A stretch of 7,484 nucleotides of DNA, from positions 1 through 7,484 of the forward strand of contig UQUX01000088.1 of the NCBI GenBank assembly GCA_900544425.1, read 5' to 3'. A program made the position numbers and the translations under genes. Numbering within the stretch: the stretch's first letter is position 1; each line of letters starts with the position of its first letter. This DNA comes from an uncultured Collinsella sp. Its GTDB lineage: Bacteria; Actinomycetota; Coriobacteriia; Coriobacteriales; Coriobacteriaceae. Shown here piece by piece: positions 1 through 6,825 of this stretch. The notes under the pieces were generated by a model. The model ran no database searches, had not been told where the DNA came from, and saw only the letters and a list, made by a program, of their open reading frames with translations.

Positions 1-1
1 T

Positions 2-130
2 GCCGCCGAAGTTGAAAGGCAGATTGCCGCTCTGGCGGGTTTGCAGCGTCGACCGGTCCGCCGTTCGTTAGAACGGCGGAACCCAAGGGCGCAGCGTCGG
101 CCCGTTACGCGGTTTGGTAAAACCGCGTAA
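2..130 (+). CDS. Possible 3' end of an unidentified rightward gene (doubtful)
   Basis: An open frame enters from the left edge and stops with TAA at 128-130, one base short of the hspR stop codon on the other strand. It would encode about 42 C-terminal residues, starting AAEVERQIAALAGLQRR and then becoming very arginine-rich. I do not recognise it. The arginine-rich half is exactly the stretch occupied by two perfect hairpins, so it may be non-coding sequence read by chance. Another plus-strand frame stops at 69-71 and has more G or C at third codon positions, so a gene ending there is equally possible. No start codon is visible for a minus-strand gene leaving the window here. Confidence 0.2.
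   Translation, partial: AAEVERQIAALAGLQRRPVRRSLERRNPRAQRRPVTRFGKTA
43..130. repeat. Tandem pair of homologous hairpins
   Basis: Two copies of a roughly 48-base unit start at 43 and 91. Each begins with GCAGCGTCGRCC (11 of 12 bases identical) and continues into a perfect hairpin with a four-base loop. Hairpin 1 has arms 58-66 and 71-79 (CCGCCGTTC, loop GTTA). Hairpin 2 has arms 105-115 and 120-130 (TTACGCGGTTT, loop GGTA). Aligned from the loop, the nine shared stem pairs differ at three positions, and each difference is matched by the complementary change in the other arm. The structure therefore seems to be what is conserved. Neither hairpin is followed by a T-run on either strand. Their function is unknown. 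Confidence 0.75.
105..130 (-). terminator. Possible 3'-end hairpin of the dnaK-hspR operon
   Basis: A perfect 11-bp stem with a four-base loop abuts the hspR stop codon (131-133). Its position fits a transcript 3'-end structure or RNA stabiliser for the leftward chaperone operon. There is no U-tract after the stem in either direction, so it is not a standard intrinsic terminator. It is also the second member of the 43-130 hairpin pair. Confidence 0.35.
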
Positions 131-547
131 CTACAAATCCCCGCCGGCACCCAGCAGCTTGCGCATGACCTGTTCGGGGTTAACCGAGCCGTCGCGCGGG
201 GCCAGGGCGGTGATCTTCTTCTGCATCTTGTACTCGTGCAGCTCGTCCTCGAGCTGGCGCACGCGGGCGCGGAGCTTTTCGTTCTCGCGCTCGCGCTCCT
301 CGGCACGCTCCTTCATATCGAGGATGCGCACCACGCCGGCAAGGTTGATGCCCTCGTCGGTCAGCTGGTTGATGAGCTCCAGGCGCTCGATATCGGCACG
401 CGAATACAGACGCGTGTTGCCGCCCGAGCGCTGGGGATTCACCAAGCCTTTGGACTCGTAGACGCGCAGAGTCTGCGGGTGCATGCCGGTCAGCTCGGCC
501 GCCACGCTGATCATGTACAGCGGTTTGTTCCTATTGTCCTCGGCCAT
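131..547 (-). CDS. hspR: HspR, MerR-family heat-shock repressor
   Basis: This 138-residue protein matches the HspR subgroup of MerR regulators in length and sequence. The winged helix-turn-helix spans about residues 11-75, with the HspR-like segments YMISVAAELTGMHPQTLR, GLVNPQRSGGNTRLYS and DEGINLAGVVRILDM. Residues 78-112 are a charged, heptad-like stretch, probably the dimerising coiled coil. In actinobacteria HspR represses the dnaK operon and uses DnaK as co-repressor, so freed operators follow chaperone depletion. That role is inferred here from homology and from its place as last gene of the operon. The start at 547 lies 72 bases after the dnaJ stop, with an AGGGG/AGG-rich stretch upstream as the ribosome site. 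No cysteines or other metal ligands are evident. Confidence 0.93.
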   Translation of the reverse strand: MAEDNRNKPLYMISVAAELTGMHPQTLRVYESKGLVNPQRSGGNTRLYSRADIERLELINQLTDEGINLAGVVRILDMKERAEERERENEKLRARVRQLEDELHEYKMQKKITALAPRDGSVNPEQVMRKLLGAGGDL

Positions 548-619
548 GCTACCTGACCCCTTTCCGTCTCGTTATCGTCCATCATAAGCCCGTGGGCGCG
601 GGCGTGCGCCGCGACCGCC

Positions 620-1585
620 CTAGTACGTCGCCTTGTAACGGTTGACCTTCTCGCGATAGTCGCGTGTGTCGGTCTCGCGCAGCTTGGTCATGGCATCGCG
701 CTCGTCATCGGACAGGTTCGTGGGGACCTGTACCTTGATTTCGACGAGCAGCGCGCCTGTGCGGCCACGGTGCTTAACGTCGGGCGCACCCATCTCCTTA
801 AAGCGGAACTTCTTGCCCGTCTGGGTGCCAGCGGGCACCTTCAGACGAACCGTCGCGCCGCCGGGCGTGGGCACATCAACCGTGCAGCCGAGCGCCGCCT
901 CGTAGACCGAGACCGGTACCTCCATGGTCACGTCGGCACCTTTACGCTTAAACAGCGGGTGCTCCTCCACATGCGTGGTCACGACCAGGTCGCCGCGCTC
1001 GCCGCCGGCAACGCCATACTCGCCGCGACGCTTGTAGCGTAGCTTGCCGCCGTCGACCGCGCCCGCGGGCACCGAGACCGTAATGGTCTGCTGCTCGCCT
1101 GTCGAGGGAATGCGATAGGTGACCTTGTGCGTCACGCCGCGAAACGCGTCCTCGGCCGTCACATCGACGGTCAGCGACAGGTCGCCGCCCTTGCGAGCAC
1201 GGCTGCGACCCGCGCCGGCACCGGCAGCGCCCGCAGCCCCGGCAAAGCCCGAGCCCCAATCGCTGCCCCAGGCGCCGTTGCCGCTAAAGATGCTGTCGAA
1301 GATGTCGCCCCAGCCGCTGGCACCCGCGCCGGCACCGTAGCCGCCGCCATACGCGCCGCCCGCGCCCGGCATGCCGCCAAACATGAGCATCTGGTCGTAC
1401 TCTTTGCGCTTCTTCTCGTCCGAAAGCGTCTCGTAGGCCTCGCTGATCTCCTTGAACTTGGCCTCGTCACCGCCGGCATCGGGGTGATATTTTTGCGCGA
1501 GCTTGCGAAACGCGCTCTTGATCTCTTTGTCGGAGGCGCTCTTGGATACGCCCAGGATGTCATAGAAGGTTTTGCCTGCAGCCAT
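620..1585 (-). CDS. dnaJ: DnaJ-family co-chaperone, class B (no zinc finger)
   Basis: This J-domain protein of 321 residues stimulates DnaK ATP hydrolysis and delivers substrates. The J domain covers residues 6-65, with the essential HPD at 34-36. A low-complexity Gly/Ala/Tyr/Trp region follows (about 69-128), then two beta-rich C-terminal substrate-binding domains (about 134-210 and 215-305), with the VPAGAVDGGKLRYKRRGEYG and VPAGTQTGKKFRFKEMGAP turns. The four CxxCxGxG zinc-finger repeats of classical DnaJ are absent: domain one runs straight on from the glycine-rich region. It is therefore class B, like CbpA or actinobacterial DnaJ2. The start is supported by AGGAG a few bases upstream. 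It lies 107 bases after grpE, behind a strong hairpin, and 72 bases before hspR. A classical zinc-finger DnaJ may be encoded elsewhere. Confidence 0.93.
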   Translation of the reverse strand: MAAGKTFYDILGVSKSASDKEIKSAFRKLAQKYHPDAGGDEAKFKEISEAYETLSDEKKRKEYDQMLMFGGMPGAGGAYGGGYGAGAGASGWGDIFDSIFSGNGAWGSDWGSGFAGAAGAAGAGAGRSRARKGGDLSLTVDVTAEDAFRGVTHKVTYRIPSTGEQQTITVSVPAGAVDGGKLRYKRRGEYGVAGGERGDLVVTTHVEEHPLFKRKGADVTMEVPVSVYEAALGCTVDVPTPGGATVRLKVPAGTQTGKKFRFKEMGAPDVKHRGRTGALLVEIKVQVPTNLSDDERDAMTKLRETDTRDYREKVNRYKATY

Positions 1586-1657
1586 CGTAGCTCCTCTCCT
1601 GTTTCATCCGTCGCCCAGCGGGCGGCGGTTCATGCTTTCATATGGCACTAGGCCAGA

Positions 1658-1687
1658 AAGGGCCCCGGGTGTTGCCCCGGGGCCCTT
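1658..1687 (-). terminator. GC-rich hairpin between grpE and dnaJ
   Basis: A perfect 12-bp inverted repeat (arms 1658-1669 and 1676-1687, AAGGGCCCCGGG and its complement, loop of six) begins five bases after the grpE stop. In the leftward transcript the stem is followed by TCTGG, only a very weak U-tract. It may act as a partial terminator, or as an RNA processing or stabilising element that sets dnaJ-hspR levels below dnaK-grpE. I see no convincing separate promoter in the 72 bases left before dnaJ. Confidence 0.6.
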
Positions 1688-1692
1688 CTCAA

Positions 1693-2535
1693 TTACTCCT
1701 CGGTGCTCTCGGCCGTATCGGCCGCAGCATCCTCGGGCGCCGCTTCGGGCTCCGGTGCGGGGCGCTTCTCGCCACCGTAGGTCACCGTCACCATCGCGGA
1801 ACGCAGAATGCGGTCCGCCATGCGGTAGCCCTTCTGGTACACGTCGTTGACGGTCTCGTCGTACTGCGATGCGTCCTCGACGCGGCCCACGGCCTGGTGC
1901 TCGAGCGGATCGAACGCCTCGCCCTTGGGGTCGATGGGCTCAACGCCCTCGTGCGCAAACACATCGAGCAGCTTGGCATGCACCGCGTCGACGCCGTCGA
2001 CGAACTGCTTAAAGTCGTCGGCAAGCTCCTGGCTGCGGGCATGGTCGATCGCACGCTCGATATCGTCGACCACCGGCAGCAGCGCGGTGACGAGCTTCTC
2101 GGTCGCGCGCTCGCGCTCGGCGATACGCTCATTGGCGGTGCGGCGACGGAAGTTCTCCCAGTCGGCCTGCAGACGGGCGGTGCGCTCGGTGGCGTCCTTT
2201 GCCTTGTCCTCGGCGGCCTTCTGGGCCTCTGCCGCAGCATCGAGCTCGTTGCGCACGTCGGCAAGCTCTTTCTGAGCCTGCTCGAACTTGAGCTTAAAGT
2301 CGTTGTCGGCGGCTTCCTCACCGGCGCGGATAGCAGCTTCCACCATCTCGTCCTCGGTCATCGTCGCCTCCTTGTTGGAATCCTCTACCTGGTTCTCGAC
2401 AGCCTCGGCGGCCGCGGCCTCGTTGGCCTCGGTATCGTCGACGGCCTCTACGGGAATCTTCACGTCCTTCTCCTCAGAGTCAACGGGGGCGGCGCCAGCG
2501 GCAGCCGCCTCCGTGCGAGCTTTACGGGCGGACAT
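1693..2535 (-). CDS. grpE: GrpE, DnaK nucleotide exchange factor
   Basis: GrpE releases ADP from DnaK and so drives its substrate cycle; it works as a cytoplasmic dimer. The core is clear: a long helix rich in K, E and A (about 80-165, with QADWENFRRR at 123-132), then the beta-domain with the family signature DVYQKGYRMADRILRSAMV (231-249). At 280 residues it is longer than usual because of an acidic, alanine-rich N-terminal extension of about 60 residues and an acidic tail (260-280). The first ATG (2535) follows the dnaK stop by two bases and has only a weak GGA ribosome site. An internal ATG (codon 59, position 2361) has a perfect AAGGAGG five bases upstream, and would give a 222-residue protein close to the usual family length. 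Both starts may be used. Confidence 0.95.
   Translation of the reverse strand: MSARKARTEAAAAGAAPVDSEEKDVKIPVEAVDDTEANEAAAAEAVENQVEDSNKEATMTEDEMVEAAIRAGEEAADNDFKLKFEQAQKELADVRNELDAAAEAQKAAEDKAKDATERTARLQADWENFRRRTANERIAERERATEKLVTALLPVVDDIERAIDHARSQELADDFKQFVDGVDAVHAKLLDVFAHEGVEPIDPKGEAFDPLEHQAVGRVEDASQYDETVNDVYQKGYRMADRILRSAMVTVTYGGEKRPAPEPEAAPEDAAADTAESTEE
2359..2373 (-). promoter_or_regulatory. Perfect Shine-Dalgarno and in-frame ATG inside grpE
   Basis: On the minus strand AAGGAGG (2373-2367) stands five bases before an in-frame ATG (2361-2359) at grpE codon 59. Sequence and spacing are better than at the annotated start. The same bases encode Lys-Glu-Ala in the full-length frame. The site could be the main start of grpE or a second start making a form without the acidic extension. 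Confidence 0.6.
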
Positions 2536-2537
2536 GA

Positions 2538-4430
<1,893 letters not shown>

Positions 4431-4458
4431 TAGAAATTCCCTCTCTCTTGTGCGTTTG

Positions 4459-4486
4459 CACCGACTCGGCGGTCTGCCGAGCGGTG
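4459..4486 (-). promoter_or_regulatory. Hairpin in the dnaK mRNA leader
   Basis: In the leftward transcript CACCG-CTCGGC pairs with GCCGAG-CGGTG around a five-base loop (AGACC), with a single bulged U on the 3' side. This gives 11 GC-rich pairs ending about 16 bases before the Shine-Dalgarno AGGGA (4442-4438). No U-tract follows, so it is not a terminator. It may stabilise the mRNA 5' end or tune dnaK translation; that is inference. Confidence 0.55.
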
Positions 4487-4531
4487 TTTCGGCTTGTCTT
4501 TCAGGATGTAGTGTATCCCCTTATGGGCCGG

Positions 4532-4560
4532 AATATACAAAATCTAAGTCAATTCATATA
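4532..4560 (-). promoter_or_regulatory. Candidate dnaK promoter (weak -35)
   Basis: The best leftward -10 is TATATT (minus strand, 4537-4532; five of six to TATAAT). The position 17 bases upstream reads TATATG (4560-4555), a poor -35, as might be seen in a regulated promoter. It would give a leader of roughly 95 bases containing the 4459-4486 hairpin. An alternative is TTGTAT with TACACT nearer the gene, but its 19-base spacing is long. Confidence 0.3.
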
Positions 4561-4562
4561 AG
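4534..4562 (+). promoter_or_regulatory. Candidate rightward promoter facing the palindrome array
   Basis: TATACA (4534-4539, four of six to TTGACA) and TATAAG (4557-4562, five of six to TATAAT) are 17 bases apart on the plus strand. Transcription would start near 4569 and run through the array at 4693-4864 to the terminator at 4914-4946. It overlaps the candidate dnaK promoter on the other strand. AT-rich DNA gives such matches easily. Confidence 0.25.
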
Positions 4563-4571
4563 ATTTCTTAT
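4558..4571. promoter_or_regulatory. Candidate operator, ATAAGA-TT-TCTTAT
   Basis: A perfect 6-bp inverted repeat with a two-base centre overlaps the -35 region of the candidate dnaK promoter, and a second TTCTTA follows at 4587-4592. It is a possible repressor site. It does not match HAIR (CTTGAGT-N7-ACTCAAG), the known HspR operator, which I could not find here. Confidence 0.25.
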
Positions 4572-4692
4572 TGCCAAGAGTTTAGGTTCTTAAATGCGCA
4601 GGTAGATGCGCTGTTTGAGTTCTAGACAAATCTATCGAGATCTATGTAGAGATGGCTGAGGCTTGGGTCCGAGGGTGCCTGGGGCTGCCTTG

Positions 4693-4864
4693 CGGAAAGC
4701 TCGTCCCGTTTTGAGCGTGGATTCCGGGCCGCGGTTTCCGTCTGAAGGCTCAACCGGAAACCGTATCCCGTTTTGAGAGCTGATACCGGGTCGCAGTTTC
4801 CGCTAGCGGGCCCAACCGGAAACTACGACCCGTTTTTCGGCCAAATAACGGGATGCCCTTTCCG
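4693..4864. repeat. Periodic array of three 48-bp palindromes (REP-like)
   Basis: Three imperfect palindromes of exactly 48 bases (4693-4740, 4755-4802, 4817-4864) are separated by exactly 14 bases, giving a 62-base period. Each is a 16-base half-site CGGAAA-N6-CCCG, a 16-base loop, and the same half-site inverted. Within-unit arm identity is 13/16, 12/16 and 11/16. The 3' arm of unit 2 matches the 5' arm of unit 3 better (15/16), so an alternative fold is possible across the 14-base spacer. Loops 1 and 2 begin TTTTGAG and both spacers end in YCAAC. The outer bases (CGGAAA, CCCG) are invariant in all six half-sites, while the middle varies. It resembles bacterial REP/BIME intergenic repeats, but may instead be a multi-site protein-binding region. 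Confidence 0.8.
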
Positions 4865-4913
4865 CAGGCGCGCTCAATAGCTCAATATTTCAAGTCACCT
4901 TTAGCTAACATTT

Positions 4914-4946
4914 GCGCAGCTCAACGGCCCCACCTGCGCGTTTTTT
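4914..4946 (+). terminator. Rightward intrinsic terminator upstream of the ferredoxin gene
   Basis: GCGCAG (4914-4919) pairs with CTGCGC (4934-4939) around a 14-base loop, and G plus six Ts follow (4940-4946). The T-run exists only in the rightward direction. No rightward gene lies between dnaK and this site, so it must end a non-coding transcript, end leakage, or act as an attenuator in a long ferredoxin leader. Confidence 0.6.
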
Positions 4947-4998
4947 AGTAAACCTTGGCATACTCGGCGAACGGTATGAAGATGCCGGTCAGAGGGTA

Positions 4999-5026
4999 TT
5001 GCAAACGGTCGCTCCCGTGGTATGTT
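4999..5026 (+). promoter_or_regulatory. Candidate ferredoxin promoter
   Basis: TTGCAA (4999-5004) and TATGTT (5021-5026) are 16 bases apart, and the -10 is preceded by TGG, an extended -10 element. Transcription would start near 5033, leaving a leader of about 55 bases before the ferredoxin ATG. Confidence 0.5.
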
Positions 5027-5087
5027 TTTGCCCGAATCAAACCGGCGCGCATCGCCTGTAGCGTCGGTCAACAGAGAGGAAACTACC

Positions 5088-5273
5088 ATGGCTCATCCCG
5101 TAATTGATGCCGACGAGTGCATCGCTTGTGGCGTTTGCGTCGACTCCTGCCCCGCTGGCGTTCTGGAGCTCCAGGACGTCGCTACCGTCGCTGACGAGGA
5201 CTCCTGCGTCGCCTGTGGCGCTTGCCAGGACGCTTGCCCCGCTGGCGCGATCACTGAGATCGTCGAGGAGTAA
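5088..5273 (+). CDS. Small 2[4Fe-4S] ferredoxin
   Basis: This is a 61-residue clostridial-type ferredoxin, a soluble low-potential electron carrier. Two CxxCxxCxxxCP motifs bind the clusters: C11, C14, C17, C21 (CIACGVCVDSCP) and C40, C43, C46, C50 (CVACGACQDACP). The last cysteine of each motif normally ligates the other cluster. The two halves are clearly an internal duplication, each continuing with AG. Net charge is strongly acidic, as usual. The start at 5088 has AGAGAGGA seven bases upstream; an in-frame ATG at 5022 would add 22 unrelated residues and falls in the candidate -10 element. The gene stands alone between its own promoter and a strong terminator, so its partner enzymes cannot be read from context. 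Confidence 0.95.
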   Translation: MAHPVIDADECIACGVCVDSCPAGVLELQDVATVADEDSCVACGACQDACPAGAITEIVEE

Positions 5274-5312
5274 CAACTCCCCACTTGCACACTCAAAAGT
5301 ACACCGTGCACA

Positions 5313-5352
5313 AAAAAGGAGGCTTCCGCATCGCCGCGGAGGCCTCCTTTTT
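5313..5352. terminator. Strong bidirectional terminator, ferredoxin / NAD operon
   Basis: Arms 5313-5329 and 5336-5352 form 17 pairs with one G-U wobble around the loop ATCGCC. The stem has GGAGG paired with CCTCC, flanked by A-runs on the left (5312-5317) and T-runs on the right (5348-5352). Both strands therefore end in a U-tract. It lies between the convergent ferredoxin and niaR genes and can end both transcripts. GCACA (5308-5312) and TGTGC (5356-5360) extend the stem after a short bulge. Confidence 0.9.
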
Positions 5353-5416
5353 GTTTGTGCGGATAACTAATTTGGCACCGCTGCAGGTTGCCGCTTAGGG
5401 GCGTTTGCAGCATCGG

Positions 5417-5962
5417 CTACGATAGGTCGTCTTCGTAGGGCATGAGGTCAGCCAAGTAGCCTTTCTCCTTGAGCATGGCCTCGATCTCGTCGAGGGTCTG
5501 CTCGTCTTCCGCCGCGATGCGATGGAAGTGGTAGCCGCTCGTCACCGTTAGTAGTGGAAAGCTCTTGCCGCTCTCGATATCGTGCAGGTAGCGCTCAACA
5601 TCGCGACGATTGCGGATGTCCAGGTCGGCCGTAATCTTACCGTACACGCGGTGATTGACGATCACGTTGAGCACGGCGCCTCCGGCGTCGACGATACTCG
5701 TGAGCTCATTGCCCGCCTGCTCTACGCTGTGGCGAACCTTGACCAAGCGCGTGGGCACAGCGGGGCTGCTGGGGGCCTCCTGCAGCACATAACCACGGTT
5801 GGTCGCCACGATATCGTGCCCATCGGCGCGCAGCAGGGCGATGTCCTGCACCACGACCTGGCGGCTCACACCCACCTCACGAGCAAGTGCGCTGCCCGAT
5901 ACGGGCCCCTTGGCCCCCTCGAGCACGGCCATGATGGCACGGCGACGCTCGCGGGCGTCCAT
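5417..5962 (-). CDS. niaR: NiaR, nicotinate-responsive repressor of NAD biosynthesis
   Basis: This 181-residue protein has a biotin-repressor-like helix-turn-helix (about 5-60, with GSALAREVGVSRQVVVQDIALLR) and a C-terminal 3H domain (about 70-175). The conserved 3H histidines are visible: H78 in VRHSVEQAGNEL, H104 in VNHRVYGKI, and H145/H147 in GYHFHRI; E86 fits the metal ligand described in Thermotoga NiaR. The family (YrxA/NiaR) binds nicotinic acid and represses NAD synthesis or niacin uptake genes in Firmicutes and Thermotoga. The ATG overlaps the nadC stop (TAATG), which suggests translational coupling. Encoding it last in the nadBC operon implies autoregulation. Operators should lie upstream of nadB or nadA, outside the window. 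Confidence 0.93.
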   Translation of the reverse strand: MDARERRRAIMAVLEGAKGPVSGSALAREVGVSRQVVVQDIALLRADGHDIVATNRGYVLQEAPSSPAVPTRLVKVRHSVEQAGNELTSIVDAGGAVLNVIVNHRVYGKITADLDIRNRRDVERYLHDIESGKSFPLLTVTSGYHFHRIAAEDEQTLDEIEAMLKEKGYLADLMPYEDDLS

Positions 5963-6822
5963 TATTTACCGTCCAGCAGACGCAGGTGCTTAAGCGAGAG
6001 GTCGAGAATCGGCGCAGAGTGCGTTAACGCCCCCGAGCTTATAAAGTCAACGCCCAGGTCGGCGAGCGCGCGGATATTGCTGGCGTCCACGTTGCCCGAG
6101 CACTCGGTCTTGGCGCGACCGGCGATAAGCTCAATCGCGGCAGCCATGTCGTCGTGGGTCATGTTGTCGAACATGATGATATCGGCGCCGGCCTCCACGG
6201 CCTCGCGTACCATGTCCAGGTTCTCGCACTCAATCTCGACCGTCGCGGTAAACGATGCATGGGCGCGCGCCATCTCGATCGCACGCGTCACGCCACCGGC
6301 GGCATCGATGTGGTTGTCCTTGAGCATGACGGCCGTCGACAGGTTGTAACGGTGGTTGCTGCCGCCGCCGATCTCGACTGCCGCCTTTTCAAACACACGC
6401 ATGCCCGGTGTGGTCTTGCGCGTGTCGACAAGCACGGTCTTAGTGCCCTCGAGCGCAGCCGCCATCCGATGCGTGTAAGTAGCGATGCCGCTCATGCGCT
6501 GCAGGTAGTTGAGCGCCACGCGCTCGCCCGAAAGCAACACGCGCGCGTCGCCGCGCACCTGGCCCACGTGATCGCCGGCATGCACCTCGTCGCCATCCGA
6601 GACATCGAACAACACGGAGCTCTGCGGATCCAGCAGCTCAAAGGTGCGGGCGAATACGTCCAGGCCGGCGATAATGCCGTCGGCCTTGGCGATAAGCTCC
6701 ACCGTGGCGGGACGCGCCGTGGGGCACACGCTCGCCGTGCTCACGTCCTCAAACGTAATGTCCTCGCGCAGAGCCTGCAGAATCAGATCATCGACGACGA
6801 GCTTCATGGTAATGGGATTCAT
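5962..6822 (-). CDS. nadC: NadC, quinolinate phosphoribosyltransferase (carboxylating)
   Basis: NadC converts quinolinate and PRPP to nicotinate mononucleotide, CO2 and pyrophosphate, the step joining the de novo route to NAD. The 286-residue length is normal. Family motifs occur in order: ERVALNYLQRMSGIAT (100-115), VDTRKTTPGMR (132-142), KAAVEIGGGSNHRYNL (146-161), KDNH (168-171), VEIECEN (195-201), MFDN (217-220), CSGNV (241-245) and SSGALTHSAP (262-271). These carry the basic residues that bind quinolinate and the acidic ones that bind the Mg-PRPP. The first ATG is preferred because GGAGGAG lies six bases upstream; a second ATG is at codon 6. It begins three bases after the nadB stop and overlaps niaR by one base. 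Confidence 0.97.
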   Translation of the reverse strand: MNPITMKLVVDDLILQALREDITFEDVSTASVCPTARPATVELIAKADGIIAGLDVFARTFELLDPQSSVLFDVSDGDEVHAGDHVGQVRGDARVLLSGERVALNYLQRMSGIATYTHRMAAALEGTKTVLVDTRKTTPGMRVFEKAAVEIGGGSNHRYNLSTAVMLKDNHIDAAGGVTRAIEMARAHASFTATVEIECENLDMVREAVEAGADIIMFDNMTHDDMAAAIELIAGRAKTECSGNVDASNIRALADLGVDFISSGALTHSAPILDLSLKHLRLLDGK

Positions 6823-6825
6823 GGT

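Larger units (their letters stand above)
4431..5087. other. Intergenic region between divergent dnaK and ferredoxin genes
   Basis: I see no convincing gene in these 657 bases. Base composition is mixed: an AT-rich core (about 4530-4650) that probably holds promoters, then the GC-rich palindrome array at 4693-4864, then a terminator and the ferredoxin promoter region. At 4630-4645 the hexamer ATCTAT occurs twice with a 10-base period. A small minus-strand open frame at 5089-4901 overlaps the ferredoxin start, resembles nothing I know, and is left out. Confidence 0.8.

Noticed and set aside
4431..4620. CIRCE element (HrcA operator)
   Set aside because: No TTAGCACTC-N9-GAGTGCTAA or near match was seen before dnaK.
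4693..4864. CRISPR array
   Set aside because: The spacing is CRISPR-like, but the half-sites alternate in orientation, vary in their middle bases, and their spacers resemble each other. No cas genes are present.
5022..5087. Upstream ATG extending the ferredoxin by 22 residues
   Set aside because: The added residues do not resemble a ferredoxin N-terminus, the ATG lies in a likely -10 element, and the ATG at 5088 has a good Shine-Dalgarno.
5380..5411. GCTGCA/TGCAGC inverted repeat after niaR
   Set aside because: It has six pairs around a 20-base loop with no T-run, and the much stronger terminator at 5313-5352 explains termination here.
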